Origin: Sphingomonas sp. | GTDB lineage: Bacteria; Pseudomonadota; Alphaproteobacteria; Sphingomonadales; Sphingomonadaceae | Length of the DNA stretch: 38,314 nt | Direction of reading: 5' to 3' | Assembly: GCA_017849555.1 (NCBI GenBank) | Contig: JAFIGU010000027.1 | Coordinates: 1 to 38,314 of the forward strand | In this document: positions 24,258-32,147 of the stretch, one piece after another | Layout: every line of letters begins with the position of its first letter | Position numbering within the stretch: the stretch's first letter is position 1 | Position numbers and translations under genes: made by a program | Notes under the pieces: model-generated | Told to the model about the DNA's origin: nothing | Seen by the model: the letters and a program-made list of their open reading frames with translations, nothing else | The model's database searches: none

Positions 24258-24665
24258 TTACTTCGGGGTCGCGGCGCGGGCGTCCTGGCCGTCGCCTTCG
24301 GGCGCGGCGACGATATCGCGGGTCGTCTGGCCCTTTTCGACCACATTGGTCTTGGGATCGCCGACCGACGAGCGGATGCCGGGCGCGGCGTCGCCGGCTT
24401 GGCTCACCGCGGCGGCTTCGGCCGGGGCGCGCGGCGCGGTGCCGAACAGCGCTTCGAGCGTCTGCGCCTGCGTCGTGCTGTTGGCCTGCACCCGCGCCGC
24501 GCCCGGGGTCGGCGGGGTCAGCGCGAAATCGGGCGGGATCATCAGCGACGGCTGGCGCGCGACCGCGAACTCGTCGGGCCGCGCCCGATCGTAGCCGCGC
24601 TTGCCGCAACCGGCGAGCAAGGCGAGCGCGGCAATGCCGGCTCCGGCGACGACGATCTTACGCAT
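24258..24665 (-). CDS. DUF3035 predicted lipoprotein
   Basis: A 135-residue protein with a lipoprotein signal (hydrophobic core then lipobox LLAGC, lipidated Cys about residue 20). The mature part has DEFAVARQPSLMIPPDF, the hallmark of DUF3035, followed by a Pro/Ala-rich low-complexity stretch. It is probably anchored to the outer membrane. Function is unknown. Its ATG shares one base with the lspA stop (TAATG), so the lipoprotein is made right after the signal peptidase that should process it. It is the last gene of the ribF-ileS-lspA block. Confidence 0.87.
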   Translation of the reverse strand: MRKIVVAGAGIAALALLAGCGKRGYDRARPDEFAVARQPSLMIPPDFALTPPTPGAARVQANSTTQAQTLEALFGTAPRAPAEAAAVSQAGDAAPGIRSSVGDPKTNVVEKGQTTRDIVAAPEGDGQDARAATPK

Positions 24666-25168
24666 TATCGATTCTCCACAGGCTTGCCGGGCTTGTCGCG
24701 CATCAGGAGCGCACGCACCAGCAGGATCAGCACACCAATCGTAATCGCCGCATCGGCGACGTTAAAGACCAAAAACGGGCGCCATTCGCCGAAGTGCAGG
24801 TCGGCGAAGTCAACCACATAGCCGAAGCGCACGCGATCGAGGATATTGCCGATCGCCCCGCCGAGCACGAGCCCGAGCGCAACCTGATCGGCGCGGCTCT
24901 TCTCGCGCCACATCCACACCAGCACCGCCACCGCGATCGCCCCGGTCATCGCCACCAGCGCCCAGCGCCCGACCTCGCTCTCCGCGCGGAGCAGCCCGAG
25001 GCTGACCCCGACATTCTGGACGAAGCGCAGGTCGAAGATCGGCAGGATTTCGCGCACCGCGCCGAGATAATCGATCCCGAGCGGTCCGGTGACGATCCAC
25101 TTCACGAGCTGATCGACGAGGAACAGCGCCAAAGCCGTCGCCAGCCCGAGCTTGGGGAGCGCGCGCAT
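24665..25168 (-). CDS. lspA: Lipoprotein signal peptidase (signal peptidase II)
   Basis: A 167-residue inner-membrane aspartyl protease that removes signal peptides from prolipoproteins. Four membrane helices are visible. The catalytic pair is D111 in GNILDRVRFG and D139 in FNVADAAI. The first conserved motif reads QNVGVSLG, where many family members have NxGAAF, a variant seen in alphaproteobacteria. ATG 25168 shares one base with the ileS stop (TGATG); the longer frame to 25210 lies inside ileS. Order ileS-lspA is widely conserved. Confidence 0.94.
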   Translation of the reverse strand: MRALPKLGLATALALFLVDQLVKWIVTGPLGIDYLGAVREILPIFDLRFVQNVGVSLGLLRAESEVGRWALVAMTGAIAVAVLVWMWREKSRADQVALGLVLGGAIGNILDRVRFGYVVDFADLHFGEWRPFLVFNVADAAITIGVLILLVRALLMRDKPGKPVENR

Positions 25169-27999
25169 CACGCCGCCACCTCGCCGACCGCCGCGGTGCA
25201 GCGGCCGCACAGCCCGTCATCCTCGGTCACTTCGGGCAGCAACCGCCAGCAGCGGCCGCATTTGTGATAATCGGTGCGCGTCACGGTCACCTCATCGCCC
25301 GGCGAGACCTTCGCCACGATGAACGCCTCGGCCAAAGCATCGGCATCGAGCGGCAGCTCGGGCACCGTCACATTCGCCTCGAGGCTCGAGCGGACGATCT
25401 TTTCGCGGCGGAGCGGCTCGATCGCCTCGGTAACGCGGACCCGCAGCGCGCGGATCGCCAGCCAGCGCTGGCTGATATCCTCGCTCGCCTCGGCGGGCAG
25501 CTCGGGCCAGTCGAGGAAGTGCACCGACCCGTCCTCGCTCGGGAAGCGCGTCTGCCACACTTCCTCGGCGGTGAAGGTCAGTACCGCCGCCGCCCAGCGT
25601 ACCAGCGCGTGGAACAGCACGTCGAGCATCGTGCGATAGGCGCGCCGCGTCGTATCGGTCGGTGCGTCGCAATAGAGCGAATCCTTGCGGATATCGAAGA
25701 AAAACGCCGACAGATCCTCATTGGCGAAATCGCTCAGCAGCCGGGTGTAGGTGTTGAAGTCGAAATCGACGATCGCCTGGCGAAGCTGCTTGTCGAGCGC
25801 GTGGACGAGGTGGAGCATATAGCGCTCCAGCTCGGGCCATTCGCTTACCGGCAGCCGCTCGCCCTCGTCGAACCCGTCGAGTGCGCCGAGCAGGTAGCGG
25901 AAGGTGTTGCGCAGCTTGCGATATTGGTCGGCAACGCCGGCAAGGATCTCCTTGCCGATGCGGTGATCCTCGGTGAAATCGACCGACAGCGCCCACAAGC
26001 GCAGGATATCTGCGCCATATTCCTTCATCAGGTCGAGCGGATTGACCGTGTTGCCGAGCGACTTGGACATTTTCATGCCCTTGGCGTCCATCGTGAAGCC
26101 GTGGGTCAGCACCGCATCATAAGGCGCCCGCCCGCGGGTCCCGCAGCTTTCGAGCAGCGACGACTGGAACCAGCCGCGATGCTGGTCCGATCCTTCGAGA
26201 TAAAGATCGGCCGGCCAGCGCAATTCGGGCCAGCGCCCGCTTTCGAGCACGAAGGCGTGGGTGCAGCCCGAATCGAACCACACGTCGAGAATGTCGGTGA
26301 CGCGCTCGTAATCGGCCGGATCATAGTCCGGGCCGAGCAGCGCCGGGACCGCTTCCTCGCTCCACGCGTCGACGCCCTCGGCGCGGAAGGCATCGACGAT
26401 CCGCGCATTGACCGCCGGATCGCACAGATAGTGACCGGTCTTGCGATCGACGAACAAGGCGATCGGCACGCCCCAGGCGCGCTGGCGCGAGATCACCCAG
26501 TCGGGCCGCCCCTCGACCATCGCACCGATGCGGTTACGGCCCTTTTCGGGGACGAAGCGCGTCGCGGCGATCGCGGCGAGCGCGGTTTCGCGCAGCGTCG
26601 CGCCGCCTTCGATCGGGCGATCGACCGCGATGAACCATTGCGGGGTGCAGCGGAAGATCACCTTCGCCTTGGATCGCCACGAATGCGGATAGCTATGGAC
26701 GAAATCGTCCGACGCCGCGAGCAGCGCCCCCGCCGCGCGCAGGTCCGAACAGATCGGGCCGTCGCTGGCGGTGAACTTCTTGTTGATGACGCTGCCCTGC
26801 CCGCCGAGCCACGCCCAATCCTCGCGGTAGAAGCCGCCCGCATCGACCGCGAACACCGGGTCGATGCCGTGCGCCTTGCACAGCTCGAAATCGTCCTCGC
26901 CGTGATCGGGCGACATATGGACGAGCCCGGTGCCGGCATCGGTGGTGACGAAATCGCCGGCCAGGAACGGGCGCGGCTTGGCGAAGAACCCGCCGAGGTG
27001 ATGCATCGGGTGACGCGCGACGGCGCCGGCGAGTTGAGAACCCTTGAATCTATTGACCACGGCTCCGGGCGCGAGACGGGTATCTGTCCGTGCACGAAAT
27101 GCGTCTAAGAGTGGCTCGGCAACAACATAGCGATAGTCAACCATGTTCTGTACCGCGCCATTAACTGGCGCGGATGCAAAACTGCGCGTCGATTCGACCA
27201 CAACGTAATCGATCTCCGCCCCATAGGCCAAAGCCTGATTGACCGGGATCGTCCACGGCGTCGTCGTCCAGATCACCGCATGCGCGCCGACCAGTTCAGG
27301 CGCGTTCGGCGCCTCGGCGATCTCGAACGCCACGTCGATCTGGGTCGCGGTGCTGTCCTCATATTCGATCTCGGCCTCGGCCAGCGCGGTCTTCTCGACC
27401 GGGGACCACATCACCGGCTTGGCGCCGCGATAGAGCTGCCCCGTCTCGGCGAACTTCATCAGCTCGGCGACGATCGTCGCCTCCGCCGCGAAATCCATCG
27501 TGAGGTACGGCTTGTCCCAATCGCCGTTGATGCCGAGCCGCTTGAGCTGCTCGCGCTGGGTGTTGACCCAATGCTGCGCATAGGCGCGGCATTCGGCGCG
27601 GAATTCGCGCGCCGGCACCTCGTCCTTGTTGCGCTTCTTCTTGCGATACTCCTCCTCGACCTTCCATTCGATCGGCAGGCCGTGGCAATCCCAGCCGGGG
27701 ACATAAGGCGCGGCCTTGCCCAGCAGCGTCTGGGTGCGCACCACCATGTCCTTGAGGATGTGGTTGAGCGCGTGGCCGATATGCATGTCGCCATTGGCAT
27801 AGGGCGGGCCGTCGTGGAGAATGAACTTCTCGCGCCCGGCGCGCTGCTCGCGCAGCCGCTGGTACAGGCCCAGCTTCTGCCAGCGTTCCAGAATAGCCGG
27901 TTCCTTCTGCGGCAGGCCGGCTTTCATCGGAAAGTCGGTCTTCGGCAGGAAGACGGTGTCGCGCCAGTCGCGCTTCGGGGTATCGGATGCGTCAGCCAT
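25168..27999 (-). CDS. ileS: Isoleucyl-tRNA synthetase
   Basis: A 943-residue class I synthetase. HIGH is at 73-76 (DMHIGHALN) and KMSKS at 643-647. The CP1 editing domain lies between about 200 and 400 and includes TTPWTIP and the GTGLVHMSPDHGEDDF block. The C-terminal zinc finger has C914, C917, C931 and C934. ATG 27999 (MADASDTPKRDW) is preferred; an in-frame ATG 15 nt upstream is possible, and neither has a strong ribosome site. Odd point: codons for about residues 262-320 are AT-rich and include TTA, AGA, GTA and ACA, unlike the rest of the gene. No T-box leader is seen. Confidence 0.96.
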   Translation of the reverse strand: MADASDTPKRDWRDTVFLPKTDFPMKAGLPQKEPAILERWQKLGLYQRLREQRAGREKFILHDGPPYANGDMHIGHALNHILKDMVVRTQTLLGKAAPYVPGWDCHGLPIEWKVEEEYRKKKRNKDEVPAREFRAECRAYAQHWVNTQREQLKRLGINGDWDKPYLTMDFAAEATIVAELMKFAETGQLYRGAKPVMWSPVEKTALAEAEIEYEDSTATQIDVAFEIAEAPNAPELVGAHAVIWTTTPWTIPVNQALAYGAEIDYVVVESTRSFASAPVNGAVQNMVDYRYVVAEPLLDAFRARTDTRLAPGAVVNRFKGSQLAGAVARHPMHHLGGFFAKPRPFLAGDFVTTDAGTGLVHMSPDHGEDDFELCKAHGIDPVFAVDAGGFYREDWAWLGGQGSVINKKFTASDGPICSDLRAAGALLAASDDFVHSYPHSWRSKAKVIFRCTPQWFIAVDRPIEGGATLRETALAAIAATRFVPEKGRNRIGAMVEGRPDWVISRQRAWGVPIALFVDRKTGHYLCDPAVNARIVDAFRAEGVDAWSEEAVPALLGPDYDPADYERVTDILDVWFDSGCTHAFVLESGRWPELRWPADLYLEGSDQHRGWFQSSLLESCGTRGRAPYDAVLTHGFTMDAKGMKMSKSLGNTVNPLDLMKEYGADILRLWALSVDFTEDHRIGKEILAGVADQYRKLRNTFRYLLGALDGFDEGERLPVSEWPELERYMLHLVHALDKQLRQAIVDFDFNTYTRLLSDFANEDLSAFFFDIRKDSLYCDAPTDTTRRAYRTMLDVLFHALVRWAAAVLTFTAEEVWQTRFPSEDGSVHFLDWPELPAEASEDISQRWLAIRALRVRVTEAIEPLRREKIVRSSLEANVTVPELPLDADALAEAFIVAKVSPGDEVTVTRTDYHKCGRCWRLLPEVTEDDGLCGRCTAAVGEVAA

Positions 28000-28096
28000 G
28001 AGTGCGCGCGGCATTAGCGCGGGAAAAGGGCCGCGTCATGCCCCATCGTTAGCCTGTGACAAGTTGTTCAAAGCCAACGCTTGCCCAACCCTACCC

Positions 28097-28192
28097 CGTC
28101 ATTCCCGCGAAGGCGGGAATCCATAAGCACTGCGGTCGCGCTTCTATCGCAGAAGCCAGCCAGAATGGATCCCCGCCTTCGCGGGAATGACG
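28097..28192. repeat. REPIN-like element (copy 2, inverted relative to copy 1)
   Basis: Arms 28097-28124 and 28165-28192 are 28-bp reverse complements with one mismatch (ATGGATCCCC against GGGAATCCAT). The 40-bp centre contains AGCCAGCCAGA, the reverse complement of the centre of copy 1. It lies between ribF and ileS on the minus strand and may reduce read-through between them. Confidence 0.88.
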
Positions 28193-28205
28193 GAAGAGAT
28201 GCCGA

Positions 28206-29183
28206 TCAGCCCGCAGCAAGGATCGCCCGCGCGCGGTCGCAATCCGCCGCCATTTGCGCGATCAGCGCGTCGAGTGAGTCGAATTTCGCCTCGGGGCGGA
28301 GATAGTCGATCAGTTCGACCTCGATCATCTGATCGTACAGGTCGCCGCTGAAATCGAAGAAATAGGGTTCGAGCAATTCCTTGGGCGGGTCGAAACTCGG
28401 CCGGATGCCGAGATTCGCCGCGCCGTCCAGCACGCGTCCGTCGGGCAGCCGCCCGCGCACCGCATAGATGCCGTAAGCCGGGCGGAGGTAGTTGCCCATG
28501 TCGATATTGGCGGTGGGAAAGCCGATCTCGCGCCCCACTTTGTCGCCGTGCTGGACGCGGCCGGCGATCGCCCACGGCCGGGTGAGCAGCCGCGCCGCCT
28601 CGCGCGGGTTGCCGGCACGCAGCGCGTCGCGGATGCGGCTGGAGGAAACCGGGGCGCCGTCGAGCATCACCTCGCCCACCGTCGCATCGGTGAAGCCGTA
28701 ACGCCTGCCGAGCGCGGCCATCGCGGCGGCGTCGCCGCTCTTGTTGTGGCCGAAGGTGAAATCCTCGCCGGTCACCACCCCGCCGACCCCGAACAGCCCG
28801 ACCAGCCGGTCGCGGACGAATTCCTCCGCCTCCAGCGCGGCGAGCGCGGCGTCGAAATGGAACACGATCATCCCGTCGACCCCCGCATCGGCGAACAGCC
28901 GCTCGCGCTGATCGAGCGTGGTCAGCCGGAAGGGCGGGGTATCGGGGCGGAAGTGACGCACCGGATGCGGGTCGAAGGTCGCGACCAGTGCGGGGCGCCC
29001 CTCGGCGCGCGCCTGATCGACCGCACGGCCGACCACCGCCTGGTGCCCCAGGTGGAATCCGTCGAAATTGCCGAGCGCGACGATGCCCCCCCTGAGGTGC
29101 GGCGGAATCGCCGAGCCGCCGTCCAGCCGCTCCATGCCGCGCGCCTTAGGGGCCACCAACCCGGACGGCAATGGCCGAGTCAT
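28206..29183 (-). CDS. ribF: Bifunctional riboflavin kinase / FAD synthetase
   Basis: A 325-residue two-domain enzyme that makes FMN and then FAD. The N-terminal FAD synthetase domain shows GNFDGFHLGHQAVV, TFDPHPVRHF and the VSSSRIRDALRAG motif. The C-terminal riboflavin kinase domain has REIGFPTANID, YGIYAVRG and the NLGIRPSFD loop. ATG 29183 overlaps the metallophosphoesterase stop (ATGA); an internal ATG at 29135 (MERLDGG) matches the usual family start better, so the first 16 residues are uncertain. Linkage to ileS and lspA is a common bacterial arrangement. Confidence 0.95.
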   Translation of the reverse strand: MTRPLPSGLVAPKARGMERLDGGSAIPPHLRGGIVALGNFDGFHLGHQAVVGRAVDQARAEGRPALVATFDPHPVRHFRPDTPPFRLTTLDQRERLFADAGVDGMIVFHFDAALAALEAEEFVRDRLVGLFGVGGVVTGEDFTFGHNKSGDAAAMAALGRRYGFTDATVGEVMLDGAPVSSSRIRDALRAGNPREAARLLTRPWAIAGRVQHGDKVGREIGFPTANIDMGNYLRPAYGIYAVRGRLPDGRVLDGAANLGIRPSFDPPKELLEPYFFDFSGDLYDQMIEVELIDYLRPEAKFDSLDALIAQMAADCDRARAILAAG

Positions 29184-29905
29184 GCTTCGGCCGTGCGCAC
29201 CAATGTTTCGAACCGCCCGTCGGCGACGCGGATCTCGTTGAAGCTCGGCGGCGTCTTGCGCAGCCGGGTCGAGAGCGTCCCCGCTCCGATCAGCCGCATC
29301 TTGCCGTAAGGAATGTCGAACGGATCGTGGACATGCCCCGAAAGCACCGCATCCGCCCCCGCCGCAGCGAGCGCCGCCAGCGCCCGCGCCCCATGCCGCG
29401 TCCGCCCCGAGCCGGTGGTCGGCCCCTCGATCAGCGGATGATGCCCCGCGACGAAGATCAGATCGCCCTTCGGCGCCGCGGCGATTCGCGCCAGCGCCGT
29501 GTCGAGCGAGGGTTTGGCGACCCGCCCCTTCGACTGGTCGAGACGGAATTGCGCGCGCGAGATCGTGCTGAGCGGGACGATCGACACCCCGGGGATCGCC
29601 AGCGGGCGTTCGATCAGCTTCTCCGCCGCGCCATAGCGGCGATAGGGCGCGAACAGCCGACGCAACGGATCCCAATAATAAGGGATGTCGTGGTTGCCGA
29701 TCTCCAGCGTCACCGGCACCCCGAGCGCGCGGAGCCAGCGCCCGCCGGCGTCGAACTCGCTCGGGCGCGCGCGCATCGTCAGGTCGCCGGTCATCACCAC
29801 CGCATCGGGCCGCTCCGCCGCGACGCATTCGGCGAACCACGCCAGCGCCGCCGGGTCCTCCGCGCCGAAATGCAGATCGCTGACGTGAAACAGCCTGATC
29901 GTCAC
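29180..29905 (-). CDS. Calcineurin-like metallophosphoesterase
   Basis: A 241-residue protein with the complete set of metal-binding motifs: D10 and H12 (SDLHFG), D41 (TGDLT), N71-H72-D73 (GNHD), GHHP and SGHVHDPF. This arrangement resembles the CpdA-type branch, whose members hydrolyse cyclic nucleotides or other phosphodiesters; the substrate here is unknown. No signal peptide is seen, so it is cytosolic. It overlaps ribF by 4 bp and may be coupled to it. Confidence 0.9.
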   Translation of the reverse strand: MTIRLFHVSDLHFGAEDPAALAWFAECVAAERPDAVVMTGDLTMRARPSEFDAGGRWLRALGVPVTLEIGNHDIPYYWDPLRRLFAPYRRYGAAEKLIERPLAIPGVSIVPLSTISRAQFRLDQSKGRVAKPSLDTALARIAAAPKGDLIFVAGHHPLIEGPTTGSGRTRHGARALAALAAAGADAVLSGHVHDPFDIPYGKMRLIGAGTLSTRLRKTPPSFNEIRVADGRFETLVRTAEA

Positions 29906-29982
29906 GCTCGCTCCTCTGTTGCGCGTTAATCAAAACGGCTTAGACGCCTTTGCAACGATAGCAAGAAAGCGATGGAGAGGCC

Positions 29983-30957
29983 GTGAGCGAGATCGCGACG
30001 ATGCTGACCGATGCGATCGAGCGACTGCTCGAGGCGCGGCTCGACGATTCGGCGATGCACGCCGCCCGCACCGGCATCTGGCCGAGCGATCTGTGGCGCG
30101 CGCTGGAGGAACAGGGCGTGCCGCTGGCGCTGGTGCCCGAAGATGCCGGCGGGTTCGGTGTCGACCCACGCGAGGCGCTCGATCTGATCCGCCTGTTCGG
30201 TCGCCACGCGGTTCCGCTGCCGCTCGGCGAGACGATGCTCGCCAATGCCGCGCTGGCGCGCGCCGGGCTGCCGCTCGCCGACGGGCCGGCCGCGCTGGTG
30301 CCGATCGACGGCGCGGCGCGAATCGCCTGGGGCCGCAATTGCCGGACTTTCGTCGTCGAGACCGCAACCGGCATCGCCCGGATCACCGATGCGACGCTCG
30401 AACATGAAGCGATCGACCTAGCCGGGCTGCCGCGCGACGCGATGCGCTTTCACGCGCCCGAGCGGGCCGCGCCGATCCCCGGCAAGCTGATCGAGCACGG
30501 CGCGCTGGTCCGCGCGCTGCAATGCGCCGGCGCGCTCGACCGCGTGCTCGAACTGACCGTCGCGCATGTCGCCGAACGCGTCCAGTTCGGCCGCCCATTG
30601 TCGAAATTCCAGGCGATCCAGCAGGAACTGGCGAAGCTCGCGGGCGAGGTCGTCGCCGCCTCTGCCGCGGCCGATCTCGCCGCGGATGCGTTTATCGCCG
30701 ACCCGGCCGATGCCACCTTCGCGATCGCGGTCGCGCGGGTGCGGATCGGCGAGGCGGTCGGCCGCGCCAACGGCATCGCGCACCAGCTCCACGGTGCGAT
30801 CGGCTTCACCGCCGAGCATCGCCTGCATCTGTTCACCACCAGCCTATGGACGTGGCGCGACGAGTTCGGGGGCGCGGCGCATTGGGCGACACGGCTCGGC
30901 GATCGCGCGCTCGCCGCCGGAAAAGAGGGTTTTTGGCCGATGGTGACCGCAGCATGA
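29983..30957 (+). CDS. Acyl-CoA dehydrogenase family protein, smaller subunit
   Basis: A 324-residue member of the acyl-CoA dehydrogenase fold. The N-terminal helical domain is short, and the C-terminal part has AERVQFGRPLSKFQAIQ, the conserved Arg and Gln contacts to FAD, then HQLHGAIGFTAEH. The middle beta-domain is reduced and the region that normally carries the catalytic Glu is not evident. GGAGAGG lies before the GTG start. Its stop overlaps the next acyl-CoA dehydrogenase gene (ATGA). Paired short and long subunits like this form heteromers in sterol and side-chain degradation systems (ChsE type), so a heteromeric enzyme is likely. Confidence 0.87.
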   Translation: MSEIATMLTDAIERLLEARLDDSAMHAARTGIWPSDLWRALEEQGVPLALVPEDAGGFGVDPREALDLIRLFGRHAVPLPLGETMLANAALARAGLPLADGPAALVPIDGAARIAWGRNCRTFVVETATGIARITDATLEHEAIDLAGLPRDAMRFHAPERAAPIPGKLIEHGALVRALQCAGALDRVLELTVAHVAERVQFGRPLSKFQAIQQELAKLAGEVVAASAAADLAADAFIADPADATFAIAVARVRIGEAVGRANGIAHQLHGAIGFTAEHRLHLFTTSLWTWRDEFGGAAHWATRLGDRALAAGKEGFWPMVTAA

Positions 30958-32105
30958 TCGGCTTCCGCTTCCCCTCCCCGCCGCCTTCTCCCGCTGCCGA
31001 AGCCTTGCGCGCCGAGGTCCGCGCGTTTCTCGCCGAAGCGCTGGCGACGCGCAGCCCCGCTGCGCGCGCCGAAAGCTGGAGCGGGTTCGATCGCGATTTC
31101 AGCCGCGCGATCGGCGCCAAAGGTTGGCTCGGAATGACCTGGCCCAAGCGCTACGGCGGGCACGAGCGCAGCGCGTTCGAACGTTATGTCGTGATCGAGG
31201 AGATGCTTGCCGCCGGCGCGCCGGTCGCCGCGCATTGGATCGCCGATCGCCAGAGCGGCCCCACCCTGCTCAAATTCGGCACCGAGGAACAGAAAGCGAC
31301 GATCCTGCCGCGGATCGCCGCCGGCGAACTGGTGTTCTGCATCGGGATGAGCGAACCCGATTCGGGCTCCGATCTCGCCGCGACGCGCACCCGCGCGACC
31401 CCGGTCGACGGCGGCTGGCGCGTCACCGGCACCAAATTGTGGACCACCGGCGCGCATCACGCCGATTATATGATCCTGTTCTGCCGCACGAGCGGCACCA
31501 ACAGTGATCGGCAGGCGGGAACCAGCCAGTTGCTCGTCGATCTCCACGCCACCGAAGGGGTCACGATCCGCCCGATCATCGATCTCGCCGGGCAGCATCA
31601 TTTCAACGAAGTGCATTTCGAGAATGCCTTCCTCCCCGCCGCGGCGCTGATCGGCGCCGAAGGCGGCGGGTGGGATCAGGTGATGAGCGAACTCGCCTTC
31701 GAGCGCAGCGGGCCGGAGCGTTTCCTGTCGTCGATGCAATTGCTGCTCGAGTTGATCGCGGTGCTGCGCGAGGCGCCGGGCGACGCGGCGCGGCTCGCGC
31801 TCGGGCGGCTGACCGCGCATCTCGTCGTGCTGCGGCGGCTGTCGCGCGGGGTGGCGGCGCTGCTCGAAACGGGGGAGAATCCCGCGGTCCACGCCGCGAT
31901 CGTCAAGGATCTCGGCGCGACCTTCGAACAGGATCTGCCCGAAATCGCCCGCGCTTTGGTCGACGCCGAGCCCGATCGCGCCTCGACGAGCGATTTCGTC
32001 GCGGTGCTCGCGCACACGATGCTCAACGCGCCGTCCTTCTCGCTGCGCGGCGGCACGCGCGAGATCCTGCGCGGGATCATCGCGCGGGGTCTGGGGGTGC
32101 GGTGA
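30954..32105 (+). CDS. Acyl-CoA dehydrogenase family protein, larger subunit
   Basis: A 383-residue acyl-CoA dehydrogenase. The middle domain has CIGMSEPDSGSDLAATRT and the WRVTGTKLWTTGAHHAD block that cradles the flavin. LAFERSGPERFLSS is the region where this subgroup places the catalytic Glu. The C-terminus ends SLRGGTREILRGIIARGLG, a typical family ending. The open frame extends far upstream inside the previous gene; ATG 30954 gives the normal length and overlaps that gene by 4 bp. The acyl-CoA substrate is unknown; no thiolase, hydratase or steroid gene is in view. Confidence 0.93.
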   Translation: MIGFRFPSPPPSPAAEALRAEVRAFLAEALATRSPAARAESWSGFDRDFSRAIGAKGWLGMTWPKRYGGHERSAFERYVVIEEMLAAGAPVAAHWIADRQSGPTLLKFGTEEQKATILPRIAAGELVFCIGMSEPDSGSDLAATRTRATPVDGGWRVTGTKLWTTGAHHADYMILFCRTSGTNSDRQAGTSQLLVDLHATEGVTIRPIIDLAGQHHFNEVHFENAFLPAAALIGAEGGGWDQVMSELAFERSGPERFLSSMQLLLELIAVLREAPGDAARLALGRLTAHLVVLRRLSRGVAALLETGENPAVHAAIVKDLGATFEQDLPEIARALVDAEPDRASTSDFVAVLAHTMLNAPSFSLRGGTREILRGIIARGLGVR

Positions 32106-32113
32106 CCTTAAAG

Positions 32114-32135
32114 CCCCTCCCCTTCAGGGGAGGGG
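32114..32135. terminator. 9-bp perfect palindrome between convergent genes
   Basis: CCCCTCCCC pairs with GGGGAGGGG around TTCA, 8 bp after the acyl-CoA dehydrogenase stop and just before the 3' end of the aldehyde dehydrogenase gene. It is similar in style to the family C palindromes. Confidence 0.7.
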
Positions 32136-32147
32136 TGAAGGCGGGAT

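Noticed and set aside
25264..27108. A 614-codon plus-strand open frame opposite ileS
   Set aside because: Antisense shadow of IleS; it ends at the low-GC patch, which is simply where the antisense frame meets a stop codon.
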